A DNA stretch of 64,000 nucleotides from Mycobacteriales bacterium (GTDB taxonomy: Bacteria > Actinomycetota > Actinomycetes > Mycobacteriales > SCTD01): assembly GCA_030447385.1 (NCBI GenBank), contig JAUJOY010000001.1, positions 1 through 64,000 of the forward strand. The letters are read 5' to 3'. A model generated the notes under the pieces. The model worked only from the letters and a program-made list of their open reading frames with translations, did not search any database and was not told where the DNA came from. This document shows positions 1 through 8,023 of this stretch, one piece after another. The translations under genes and the position numbers were made by a program. The number at the start of each line of letters is the position of its first letter. Position 1 is the first letter of the stretch.

Positions 1-54
1 GCCCTGTTGGAACACAAGCCGTATGCAGCAGAAACCGGACGCGGGACACCAGCG

Positions 55-885
55 CTACAGGTCGACGATCATGCCCTCGGCTGCCGCACGCACGGACGGC
101 CGGTGTCCACCCAAGGGGCGTACGAGCTCGTCGAGCTCGTCATCGGTGCGGGTCGGGGCGTGGTGGTAGAGCAGCAGGGAGGAGCCACACCGCTCGGCGA
201 GGACCACGGCGTACTCGATCGCGGAGTGGCCGAACTCTGCCCGCTCGGGCAGCTCGGCCGCGGTGTACTGGGCGTCGTGCAGGATCAGGTCCGCGCCGGC
301 GCACAGCTCCAGCACGGCTGGGTGGTACTCGCCGAGGCCGTCCGGCCCAGGCCCGAGCGAGATCGGCCAGTGGTCGGAGAGGTAGGCCAGGGTCCGCCCC
401 CCCGGGTCGGTGATGCGGTAGCCGAAGGTCCGCCCGCCCTTGTGGGGGATGTCGAGCGCCAGCACCTCGAACCCCTCGATCTTCGTCGTCCCCGGCTCCA
501 GGGAGGCGAAGCGCCAGCTGCCCCGCAGTGCCGTCGGCAGGATCGGGAAGTGCGGCGGGCTCATGGCCCGGCTCAGCACCTCGACGGGATCTCCCTGTGC
601 CGGCAGGTAGAGCGTCACCTCGGCGTCCGGCCGGTCGAACGCCGGCGAGAACGGCAGCCCCTGAGTGTGATCCCAGTGCAGGTGACCGAGCAGGATGGCG
701 CCGATGTACGGCTCGCCCTCGAGCAGCGCCCCCGCACGGCTGAGCCCCGTGCCGGCATCGAGCACGAGCGAGGGCAGCTCCCCGTCGTGCGCGAGCGCGA
801 CGCACGAGGTGTTGCCGCCGTACCGGACGAAGCGAGGTCCAGGGGACGGGGTCGAGCCGCGGACCCCGCAGACCCAGACCCTCAC
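55..885 (-). CDS. MBL-fold metallo-hydrolase (cyclic nucleotide phosphodiesterase-like)
   Basis: The 276-residue protein opens with a beta-strand plus GVRGSTPSPG and then FVRYGGNTSC, as in the RNase Z/PhnP/cAMP-phosphodiesterase branch of the metallo-beta-lactamase fold. It carries the zinc motif HLHWDHTQG, a later DHWPIS segment, LILHDAQYT and a final YHHAPTRTDDEL histidine region. Length is normal for the family. The GTG at 885 is chosen because the family similarity begins there and it lies 7 bp after the upstream stop. The upstream gene encodes a cyclic-nucleotide-binding protein, so a two-gene operon degrading a phosphodiester or cyclic nucleotide is plausible. The substrate is not shown by the sequence. 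Confidence 0.85.
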   Translation of the reverse strand: MRVWVCGVRGSTPSPGPRFVRYGGNTSCVALAHDGELPSLVLDAGTGLSRAGALLEGEPYIGAILLGHLHWDHTQGLPFSPAFDRPDAEVTLYLPAQGDPVEVLSRAMSPPHFPILPTALRGSWRFASLEPGTTKIEGFEVLALDIPHKGGRTFGYRITDPGGRTLAYLSDHWPISLGPGPDGLGEYHPAVLELCAGADLILHDAQYTAAELPERAEFGHSAIEYAVVLAERCGSSLLLYHHAPTRTDDELDELVRPLGGHRPSVRAAAEGMIVDL

Positions 886-892
886 GCCGGCA

Positions 893-1900
893 TCACTCGA
901 CGCGTTCCTCCTCACGCCGGTGGCCTTCGCGCAGCTCCACCAGCTTGTCCCGGTCCACCGCGTCGGCCGAGGCGACGGCGACCTTACAGGCCGTGCGGGC
1001 GCGCAGCGTCGCCGTCCGAAGACCACCTTCGAGCACCGCGCGCTCCCCGAGGAGAGCACCTGGACCGAGCTCGGCCAGCGCCCTCCCGTCCACCTCGACC
1101 GACAGCAGCCCGTCGAGCAGGAGGAACAGCTCGCCACCCCGCTCGCCCTGCTCGGCGAGCAGAGCACCCTCCTTGACCTTGCGGACCTTCGGCTTCACGC
1201 CGCCCCGCATGATCTGCAGGGAGAGCTCGCGCTCGAGGGCCGTCTCCACCTGAGCGACCAGCGCCGGCGACTCCTCGTCACCCCACGGGGTGTGCTTGCC
1301 GAAGGAGCGGTTCGCCCACTCCTTGAAGTCGATGATCCCGCTCTTGTGCGACAGCGTGCCGTCGCTGCCGTAGACCCAGTGGCGCGGGAAGGTCGAGGCG
1401 CCCACGAGTTCGTGCTCCGCGCGGCCGTCGGCGTGCACGGTGAGGGTCAGCGTCGTGTAGGCCACCGGCGCGCGGTACTGCACGAACGGCGGTGAACTGA
1501 CCGTCCGGGGCATCGGCAGCCCCGTCCGGCCGCCTGCGGTCTGCGTGAACCGGACCCAGCCGTCGCCGACCTCAGGCTCGGGCGCGAGGTCGGGAAGCGA
1601 GATGGCCTCGAAGGTCACCTTCCGTCCCAGAGATATCGTGGTGGACCCGATCAGCCCACTGCCACCCTGCCCGTAACCGGTGACCCGGCCGTCCTCGGCC
1701 TCGATCCATCCTTCGAGGCGGTTGGCGAAGCGGAACCGGTCTGCGTCCCGCAGCGAGGCGAGCGTGTGCGGATCTGGCACGACGTCCGGCGGCGGCGGGT
1801 CGTAGTGCGCCATGCCGCCCTCGAACGGCATCTTCGTCATGCCCGCGACGGCCTCCGAGGGGATCCAGCTGATCGAGGTCACCGCCGCTTCGATGCGCAT
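893..1900 (-). CDS. Cyclic nucleotide-binding domain protein
   Basis: 335 residues. The N-terminal two thirds form an unrecognised domain rich in beta-strand with several Trp and aromatic residues. The C-terminal 100 residues match a CAP/CNB beta-roll: GALLAEQGERGGELFLLLDG, an acidic hairpin, then LGPGALLGERAVLEGGLRTA in place of the phosphate-binding cassette. The cassette keeps GE and R. No DNA-binding helix-turn-helix follows, so this is probably not a CRP-type regulator. The ATG at 1900 is preferred over upstream codons because the upstream stretch is low-complexity. It is the first gene of a minus-strand pair with the MBL hydrolase, suggesting a shared nucleotide-signalling role (inference). 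Confidence 0.75.
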   Translation of the reverse strand: MRIEAAVTSISWIPSEAVAGMTKMPFEGGMAHYDPPPPDVVPDPHTLASLRDADRFRFANRLEGWIEAEDGRVTGYGQGGSGLIGSTTISLGRKVTFEAISLPDLAPEPEVGDGWVRFTQTAGGRTGLPMPRTVSSPPFVQYRAPVAYTTLTLTVHADGRAEHELVGASTFPRHWVYGSDGTLSHKSGIIDFKEWANRSFGKHTPWGDEESPALVAQVETALERELSLQIMRGGVKPKVRKVKEGALLAEQGERGGELFLLLDGLLSVEVDGRALAELGPGALLGERAVLEGGLRTATLRARTACKVAVASADAVDRDKLVELREGHRREEERVE

Positions 1901-2052
1901 GGCGAGACGGTAGGGCCGCCGAGCACGTACCGGCAAGCAACCCTGCGGCGCCGTGATCTGCACGGCGCAGATGTCACTTTCCTCGCAACTTCGGCTTTCC
2001 GGGCCCTGCTAGGCCCCGTAACCTTACTCAGGATCGCAGCTGAGGAGCCTGC

Positions 2053-2214
2053 TTGACCACGAGACTGGACCCCTACCTGAACTTCCCCGGCAGCGCACGA
2101 GAGGCCATGCTGTTCTACGAGACCGTCTTCGGCGGGACCCTCACAATCACGACCGTGGGCGATGCGGGCGGGGTGCCGTGGATGGTCGACATCGCGGGGC
2201 CTAGCCGGACCTGA
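2053..2214 (+). pseudogene. Truncated PhnB-like VOC protein
   Basis: A 53-codon reading frame beginning TTG gives LDPYLNFPGSAREAMLFYET followed by VFGGTLTI. This is the typical N-terminus of PhnB/VOC-superfamily proteins, which are normally about 140 residues. The frame ends at TGA 2212-2214 with no trace of the second beta-alpha-beta-beta-beta unit, so it is a 3'-truncated remnant. A complete but different VOC gene starts 40 bp downstream, so the fragment may mark the edge of a deletion. Confidence 0.7.
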
Positions 2215-2254
2215 ACGACACGTCGGGTCGGTGCCCGCATCCAAGGAGGACGAG

Positions 2255-2758
2255 ATGACCAGCACCATCCCCGACCCCCTGGCGCTTGCCGCTGAACGCG
2301 ACCGCATCCGGGACGCCCACCTGAAGCCAGCCGGGGTCCGGCCCCCATCGAGCGCGCGTGGCCTGCACCACACGGCGCTGATCAGCAGCGACGTCGAGCG
2401 GACCGTGCGCTTCTACCAGGACGTGCTCGGCTTCCCGCTGACCGAGCTGATCGAGAACCGCGACTACGCAGGTTCTTCGCACTTCTTCTTCGACATCGGC
2501 AACAGCAACCTGCTGGCGTTCTTCGACTTCCCCGGGATGCCCGTCAGCCCGTACGCCGAGGTGCTGGGCGGGCTGCACCACATGGCGATCAGCGTGGACC
2601 CCGAACGCTGGCAGGAGCTCGTGGCCCGGCTCAGCGGGGCCGGTGTCGAGCACGAGATCCACAGCGGCGTCTCCGTGTACTTCCGTGACCCCGACGGCGC
2701 CCGCATCGAGCTGATTGCGGACCCGCTCGGCGAGATGTACGGGCACCAGGTGCTGTGA
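2255..2758 (+). CDS. VOC-family glyoxalase/dioxygenase-like protein
   Basis: 167 residues. GLHHTALISSDVERTVRFYQ with a following LGFPL segment is the classic first half of a vicinal-oxygen-chelate domain. The second half has GGLHHMAISVD and ends VYFRDPDGARIELI. The metal ligands His (first LHH), His (second LHH) and the C-terminal Glu of RIELI are all visible. The ATG at 2255 has a strong Shine-Dalgarno AAGGAGGA at 2243-2250. Family members include glyoxalase I, extradiol dioxygenases and resistance proteins; the substrate here is unknown. It stands alone, downstream of a broken VOC gene. Confidence 0.85.
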   Translation: MTSTIPDPLALAAERDRIRDAHLKPAGVRPPSSARGLHHTALISSDVERTVRFYQDVLGFPLTELIENRDYAGSSHFFFDIGNSNLLAFFDFPGMPVSPYAEVLGGLHHMAISVDPERWQELVARLSGAGVEHEIHSGVSVYFRDPDGARIELIADPLGEMYGHQVL

Positions 2759-2845
2759 ACGGGGCAGCGGTGCACCTTGAAGTGCCCGGCGAGAAGGTCG
2801 ACACTCTGGCAGGCGTGCAGCAGCACGCCTGTGCGGGAGGTGCGC

Positions 2846-3306
2846 ATGGCCGGATCGTCGGGGTGGGAGAAGCTCGTTGCCTCCGGGAACCGCCTGAGGA
2901 ATCTGTCTCTGGACGACGTCCGCAGGCATCTGACAGAAGGGCTCGAGCTGCGCGTCGACCCGGCCCAGATCCGCCGCGGTGAAGGACTCGAGGCGGACGT
3001 CCTGATCGCGAGCCCGGCGCGTCTCGGCGAGCTCCAGGTCGGCGTCGTCTGCACGGAGCACTACGACCAGAGCGTCCAGAGCAACAAGAGCTCATATCGC
3101 TCGACCTTCACCGCCATCGAGCACGAGGACTGGAAGCCGCTGCAGAGCGTGCCTGGCCGCCAGCGCGTGAGCCTGTCGATCCCCCCGGGTGCACCTTTCT
3201 CCTACGAGGCAGCTGCCTGTCCTTCCGGTGGGAGGTCGTCGTGCGGGGGCGCCGCAGACGTGCCCTGGACAAGCGAGCGAGCCAGCAGATCAGCGTGCGG
3301 CCGTGA
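2846..3306 (+). pseudogene. Arrestin-like (Spo0M-like) protein, frameshifted copy 1
   Basis: The frame starts at ATG 2846 (MAGSSGWEKL) and continues LELRVDPAQIRRGEGLEADV to SLSIPPGAPFSYE. At about 3208 the coding potential jumps frame: one missing G (GAGGC for GAGGGC) would restore SCLSFRWEVVVRG and a stop at 3304-3306. The repaired product, about 153 residues, looks like a single arrestin-type beta-sandwich. Its stop overlaps the GTG of the next gene, which is a related sandwich, so the pair was probably an operon of two similar proteins. The lesion is either real inactivation or a homopolymer sequencing error. Confidence 0.65.
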
Positions 3307-3657
3307 GCCTGATCTTCGAGCTTCGACTCGATGAGGAGCGCTACCGCCCCGGCGATCGGGTGACCGGCAACGTGGTGGTCGTCGAAGGCGGGCGCTCGCG
3401 CCGGCTCCAGGTGCATCTGGAGTATCTCGAGGAGACCGCGGACTACCTCGAGTGCGCGACCAGCATCTTGACCAGGGCCCTTCACGAGGGGAGATCTCTC
3501 GGCCGGCGAGTCCTTCCGGTTCGATCTCGTGCTGCCACCTGACGCGCCGCCCAACCACGACTCCACTCACGGCGCGCTTTACTGGCGACTGGACGTTCAC
3601 TCAGACGAACTCGGCTTGGACTCCCACGAGCGGCGGCGCATCGACGTCGCGGTGTGA
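3303..3657 (+). pseudogene. Arrestin-like protein, frameshifted copy 2
   Basis: The frame begins GTG (3303) SLIFELRLDEERYRPGDRVT, a strand pattern matching the first arrestin-like gene, and runs to LTRALHEG. There an extra G in a G4 run at about 3490 throws the frame. In the shifted frame it continues SFRFDLVLPPDAPPNHDSTH and LYWRLDVHSDELGL, ending at TGA 3655-3657. The repaired length is about 117 residues. The LYWRLDV strand parallels SFRWEVVV of copy 1, so the two genes are tandem paralogues. Function unknown; Spo0M/arrestin sandwiches usually act in protein-protein contacts. Confidence 0.65.
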
Positions 3658-3775
3658 GGCCGGAACCCGGAACACCGGCATCGTCGCCAACCTCGAGGTT
3701 GCAGAAGACGGCGAGCCACCACGGCCGCTGAAGCGCTCGATGTCACATTCCCGATCCTGGCGGTGCTGTAGAGAC

Positions 3776-4400
3776 ATGGACGTGGTCCGCCTCGGACGAG
3801 CGGCGCCCAGGGCCGTCCCGCGCAGCCGCGACCTGGTCGCCGGTGCCGCGCAGCGGCGGGACGGGAGGAAGACGCACGTGGCGCTCGCCGGGTCGCGCGG
3901 TGCAGTGCGTGCCGACCTGGACGAGGTCTTCCGCCGCGACTACGCCATGGTCGTCGGCGTGGCCGCCCGCGTGCTCGGCTCGCGGGACCAGGCCGAGGAC
4001 GTCGCACAGGACGTCTTCCTGTCCTTCGGCCGGTCGTCGGTCCCCCCCCGGTGAGGCTCGCGGCTGGCTGTCCGTGGCCGCCGCTCACACCGCGCTGAAC
4101 CTGCTCCGCGCAGGCCGCCGCCGTGACACGCGAGAGGGGAGCGCCGGCGCCCCGCACGACGGCCTCGTCTCCGACGTGGCCGAGGTGGTGGTGACACTGG
4201 AGGAGCGCGGCCGCGTTCGGGCGGCGCTCGCGCGACTGCCTTCCAAGCAGGCCACCGCCCTGGTGCTGCGGCACAGCGGCCTGAGCTATGCCGAGGTCGC
4301 CGCGGCGCTCGACATGTCCCCCGGAAGCGTTGGCACCACGGTGCGACGCGCCGAATCCGCCCTGCGCAAGGAGTTGAGCCGGAATGCGTCATCCGACTGA
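3776..4400 (+). pseudogene. ECF RNA polymerase sigma factor, frameshifted at a C8 run
   Basis: Region 2 is clear: LDEVFRRDYAMVVGVAARVL and DQAEDVAQDVFLSFGR. Immediately after, GTCCCCCCCC (8 C, about 4041-4048) brings a stop at 4052-4054. With 7 C the frame continues PPGEARGWLSVAAAHTALNL into region 4 (LPSKQATALVLRHSGLSYAE, then a helix-turn-helix). The repaired protein would overlap the anti-sigma start by 17 bp, the usual coupling. Translation may start at ATG 3776 or, more likely, at GTG 3878 behind GGGAGGAAG. A C-run could be phase-variable, but an assembly error is the simpler reading. Confidence 0.75.
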
Positions 4401-5466
4401 GGGCGTGCTGCGCCGGCTGCTCGACGAGCCGGCGGGAGTCGCCACTGCCGACCGCCAGCACGTCACCCGCTGCCCGCAGTGCCTCGGCGACCTTGCTGCG
4501 GCCCGCGAGGATGCCGCGTTCGTCGGCGCGGCACTGGCGTCGGAGCCCCCCGCGGAGGTCGACGTCGCTGCCGCCTGGCAGCGCCTCTCGGCCACCACTG
4601 CCCCCGCGGCGGCACCGGAGCCGGCGGCGCCGCGTCCCGGTCGGCACCTGGCGCTACTGCGCCGCCCGGCCACCGCCGCGCTGGCCGTGGCTGTCGTGCT
4701 GACCGGCGCGGGCACTGCGGCCGCAGGCGGCTGGCTGCAGATCTTCCGCACCGAGCAGGTCGCCCCGATCAGCATCACCACCGCCGACCTCGTCGCCCTG
4801 CCGGACCTCAGCGGCTACGGCGACATCGCGCTGAGCGGGGACCCGGACGTGCACGAGGTCCCTGACGCGGCGGCCGCGGCGGCCGAGACCGGTCTGGACG
4901 TCCCGGAGGTGACCGGGCTGCCCCGCGGGATCAGCGGCCGGCCGGTCTACCAGGTCGGCCGGCAAGCGAGCGCCACCTTCACCTTCTCCGCGCAGCGCGC
5001 GGCCCGTTCGGCCGCCGCGGCGGGGAAGCCGCTGCCGCCTGTCCCGCCGGGTCTGGACGGCGCGCAGGTGCGGCTGGTCGCCGGTCCGGGCGTGGCTCAG
5101 TTCTGGTTGTCCGACGCCGGTGCGCCCGCCCTCGTCGTCGGGCGCGCCGTCGCTCCGGCCGCGTTCTCCTCCGGGGTCGCGTTCGAGGTGGTGCGCGACT
5201 ACGTGCTGTCCCTGCCGGGACTGCCCGTCCAGGTCGCGGAGCAGCTGCGGGCGTTCACCGCGAACGGCTCCACCCTGCCGCTGCCCGTACCCGCGGACAA
5301 GGTGACGACGTCCCGGGCGCAGGTGGACGGAGTGCCCGCCACGGTGCTGGAGACCCGTGACCGGGCGCTGGCCGCCGTCGTGTGGGTGGACGACGGGATG
5401 CTGACCGTCGTGGCCGGCTCGCTGGACGACGACGAGGTCCTGGCGATCGCCCGGGACCTGCGGTGA
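4384..5466 (+). CDS. Anti-sigma factor with zinc-binding N-terminus and extracytoplasmic domain
   Basis: 360 residues. HVTRCPQC near residue 26 is the HxxxCxxC part of a ZAS-type anti-sigma domain. A single membrane helix follows the basic stretch at about residues 95-115 (TAALAVAVVLTGAGTAAAGG). The remaining 240 residues are an outside domain with DLSGYGDIALSGD and a VPEVTGLPRGI segment, likely a sensor. The gene overlaps the frameshifted ECF sigma gene upstream, and its TGA overlaps the GTG of the ABC ATPase downstream. This makes a sigma/anti-sigma/ABC operon in which the transporter may be the regulated output (inference). Confidence 0.8.
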   Translation: MRHPTEGVLRRLLDEPAGVATADRQHVTRCPQCLGDLAAAREDAAFVGAALASEPPAEVDVAAAWQRLSATTAPAAAPEPAAPRPGRHLALLRRPATAALAVAVVLTGAGTAAAGGWLQIFRTEQVAPISITTADLVALPDLSGYGDIALSGDPDVHEVPDAAAAAAETGLDVPEVTGLPRGISGRPVYQVGRQASATFTFSAQRAARSAAAAGKPLPPVPPGLDGAQVRLVAGPGVAQFWLSDAGAPALVVGRAVAPAAFSSGVAFEVVRDYVLSLPGLPVQVAEQLRAFTANGSTLPLPVPADKVTTSRAQVDGVPATVLETRDRALAAVVWVDDGMLTVVAGSLDDDEVLAIARDLR

Positions 5467-6467
5467 CGGCCGCCGACACCACGGTGGGGCAGGGCGACGG
5501 GCTCCGCGGTGCCGCGCGCCTGGTCGCCGGGCTGCCGCCCGCGCCCGCCGTCTGGTGCTCGGGTCTGCGCAAGCGGTACGGCCGGCACCAGGCCGTCCAG
5601 GACGTCTCCCTGGAGGTGGCCCGCGGCGACGTGGTGGGGCTGCTCGGCCCGAACGGGGCGGGCAAGACCTCGGTGATCAAGATGCTCCTGGGCCTGGTGC
5701 GCCCCGATGCCGGTGAGGTGCTGCTGCTCGGGCGGCCGGCGACCGACCCGGCGGCGCGGGCCTGCGTGGGCTACCTGCCCGAGCTGTTCCGGTACCAGCC
5801 GTGGCTGAGCGCGGTGGAGGTGCTGGCGCTGCACGTCCGCCTCTCCGGGATCGACGTGACGGCGCAGGACCAGCGGGCGTGCCTGTCCCTCGTCGGCCTG
5901 GCCGACCGCGCCGGCCACCGCGTCGGCGGCTTCTCGAAGGGCATGCAGCAGCGCCTCGGCCTGGCTGTCGCGCTGGTGGCCCGACCCGAGCTGGTCGTCC
6001 TGGACGAGCCGACCAGCGCGCTGGACCCGCTCGGCCGGGTCGACGTGCGCGACATCGTGCTGGCGCTCAAGGAGCGCGGCGTCGCGGTGCTGCTCAACTC
6101 CCACCTGATCGGTGAGGTCGAGCGGGTCTGCGACCGCGTCGTCATCCTCGACCGGGGGCGGGTCGCCGCATCGGGGACCCTCGCCGAGCTGCTCGGTCAG
6201 CGCGAGCTCCGGCTGCAGCTGACCGGCCTCTCGCCGGCAGCCGAGGCGCGGCTGCGCGCAGCCGGGAAGATCGAGCGGGCCGGCGACTGGTTCACCCTGG
6301 CGCTGCCGGCGGACCACGACGGGGCGGCCGTTCCCGACCTGGTACGGGACCTGGCCGCACTCGGCGCACGGGTGCACGCGGTCGAGCCGGCGCGCATCAG
6401 CCTGGAGGAGCGCCTGCTCGGCATCCTGCGGGAGGGCTCAGCTGCCCGATCGGCGGACGGACGATGA
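5463..6467 (+). CDS. ABC transporter ATP-binding protein (ABC-2 exporter type)
   Basis: 334 residues. Walker A GPNGAGKT, Q-loop region GYLPELFRYQPW, signature FSKGMQQRLG, Walker B LVVLDEPTSALD and a switch His in LLNSHLIGEVE are all present. The last 90 residues form the DUF4162-like C-terminal extension common in ABC-2 exporters. The GTG at 5463 overlaps the anti-sigma stop and the TGA overlaps the ATG of the permease, so the three are translationally coupled. It should power the downstream membrane subunit; substrate unknown. Confidence 0.9.
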   Translation: MTAADTTVGQGDGLRGAARLVAGLPPAPAVWCSGLRKRYGRHQAVQDVSLEVARGDVVGLLGPNGAGKTSVIKMLLGLVRPDAGEVLLLGRPATDPAARACVGYLPELFRYQPWLSAVEVLALHVRLSGIDVTAQDQRACLSLVGLADRAGHRVGGFSKGMQQRLGLAVALVARPELVVLDEPTSALDPLGRVDVRDIVLALKERGVAVLLNSHLIGEVERVCDRVVILDRGRVAASGTLAELLGQRELRLQLTGLSPAAEARLRAAGKIERAGDWFTLALPADHDGAAVPDLVRDLAALGARVHAVEPARISLEERLLGILREGSAARSADGR

Positions 6468-7324
6468 CCACTGCGCGTACGGTCCTGACGATCGCCGGCC
6501 TCACCCTTCGCGAGGCGTCGCGTCGGCGCGTGCTGATCGCCCTCGCCGGGCTCACCGTCGTGCTGCTCGCGCTGAGTGGCTGGGGGTTCTCGCGCCTGGC
6601 TGCGGAGTACGGCGGCAGCGCGCTCACGAGCGGCGAGGCCCGGCTGACCGCCTCCATCGTCCTCAACCTGGTGATGTTCGGCTTCAGCCTGATTGCGGCG
6701 CTGGGCACCGCCTTCCTCGCCGGCCCGACGCTGTCGGGGGAGACGGAGTCCGGCATCGCCCTGGCCGTGCTGGCCAGGCCCATCCGGCGGTCCGCCTTCC
6801 TGCTCGGCAAGTGGCTGGGCCTCGTGGCGTTCGGGAGCGGCTTCGTCGTGCTCGCCGGGCTGGCCCAGTGCCTGGTCGTCCGGGTGACGGTGGACTACTG
6901 GCCGCCGCAGCCGGCGGCCGCCCTGGCGCTGCTCGCCGCCCAGACCACGGTGCTGCTGACCCTGGCACTCCTGCTCTCGACGGCGATCTCACCCATGGCC
7001 TCGGGCGTCGTGGCCGTCGGCTTGTTCTGCACGACCTGGGTGGCCGGGGTGGTGGGGGGCGTGGGGGAGGGGCTCGGCAACGACGCCGTTGCACGCGTCG
7101 GGGACGTGTCCCGGATGCTGCTGCCCACCGACGGCCTCTGGCAGGGGGCCATGCACGCCTTCCAGGACCCTTCGGTGTTCGTCACCTTCGGCGGCGCGGA
7201 CGTCGCGGCCTTCCCGTTCCTGAGCACGGCGCCGCTGACCGTCGCCTACCTCGGCTGGGCGGCGCTGTGGGTCGCGATGGTCTGGGGTCTGGCTGCCGTG
7301 TCCTTCGGCCGCAAGGACCTCTGA
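6464..7324 (+). CDS. ABC-2 type transporter permease
   Basis: 286 residues with about six hydrophobic segments, among them LIALAGLTVVLLALSGW, FGFSLIAALGTAFLAG, LLALAAQTT-type segments and a final YLGWAALWVAMVWGLAAV. The conserved ABC-2 pattern GPTLSGETESGIALAVLARP between helices 2 and 3 is readable. It starts at ATG 6464 overlapping the ATPase stop and is the last gene of the sigma/anti-sigma/ABC unit. No periplasmic binding protein is nearby, consistent with export rather than import. Confidence 0.85.
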   Translation: MTTARTVLTIAGLTLREASRRRVLIALAGLTVVLLALSGWGFSRLAAEYGGSALTSGEARLTASIVLNLVMFGFSLIAALGTAFLAGPTLSGETESGIALAVLARPIRRSAFLLGKWLGLVAFGSGFVVLAGLAQCLVVRVTVDYWPPQPAAALALLAAQTTVLLTLALLLSTAISPMASGVVAVGLFCTTWVAGVVGGVGEGLGNDAVARVGDVSRMLLPTDGLWQGAMHAFQDPSVFVTFGGADVAAFPFLSTAPLTVAYLGWAALWVAMVWGLAAVSFGRKDL

Positions 7325-7363
7325 GCCCCTACGCCGCGCCGCCGCGGCCGGGACAGAGCGGAG

Positions 7364-8023
7364 TCACGGACGAGGTCGCGGACCCACACCCGCGTCGCGG
7401 GCGCGGAGGATGGCGTCCGCGCGGCTGGCGACCTGGAGCTTGGCGAAGATGTTCGACACGTGGTTGCGCACGGTCTTGGGCGCCAACGACAGCTGCGCGG
7501 CGATCTCGGAGTTGGTGCGCTGCTCAGCGAGCAGCCGCAGGATCCCGCGCTCCCGCTCGGTCAGCTCCGGAAAGGCCTCGGCGTATCCGTCGGGGCGCCG
7601 AGTCGAGAAGTACTGACCGAGCCGCCGGGCGATGGCGGGCCCGAAGATGGCCTCCCCGCTGCTGACCCCCCGGATCGCGCGGAGGATCTCGGCGCGCAGG
7701 GCGCCCTTGAGCAGGTAGCCGCGGGCACCTGCCTGCATGGCCTCGAACACCGAGTCGTCGTCCTCGAGCATGGTCAGCATCAGCACCCCGATGTGCGGGC
7801 TGACCGCCAGGATGCGCCGCGTCGCCTCGATGCCGTGCAGACCCGGCATCGAGATGTCCATCAGGATCACGTCCGGCTGCAGGCGCTCAGCCAGCCGGAT
7901 CGCCTCCGCCCCGGTGGCGGCCTCGCCCACCAGCTCCATGTCGGACGCCGAGAACAGCAGCGCCCGCAACCCGTTGCGGAACTGCAGGTTGTCGTCCACG
8001 ACGAGAACACGGATCGCCTCCAT
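7364..8023 (-). CDS. NarL/LuxR-family response regulator
   Basis: 219 residues. Receiver domain with the acidic pair D10-D11, phospho-acceptor D56 (VILMDISMPG), and a TM-x-E switch region; then a LuxR helix-turn-helix from about residue 152 (LTERERGILRLLAEQRTNSE and VRNHVSNIFAKL). The ATG at 8023 overlaps the TGA of the histidine kinase gene, so the two are coupled and the kinase is its likely partner. It is convergent with the ABC permease, separated by 39 bp. Target genes are unknown; the adjacent membrane protein genes are candidates. Confidence 0.9.
   Translation of the reverse strand: MEAIRVLVVDDNLQFRNGLRALLFSASDMELVGEAATGAEAIRLAERLQPDVILMDISMPGLHGIEATRRILAVSPHIGVLMLTMLEDDDSVFEAMQAGARGYLLKGALRAEILRAIRGVSSGEAIFGPAIARRLGQYFSTRRPDGYAEAFPELTERERGILRLLAEQRTNSEIAAQLSLAPKTVRNHVSNIFAKLQVASRADAILRARDAGVGPRPRP

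Noticed and set aside
7-1176. 389-codon plus-strand open frame across the MBL hydrolase and cNMP genes
   Set aside because: Low-complexity Arg/Pro/Gly composition, no ribosome-binding site, and antisense to two genes with clear family motifs. A high-GC shadow.
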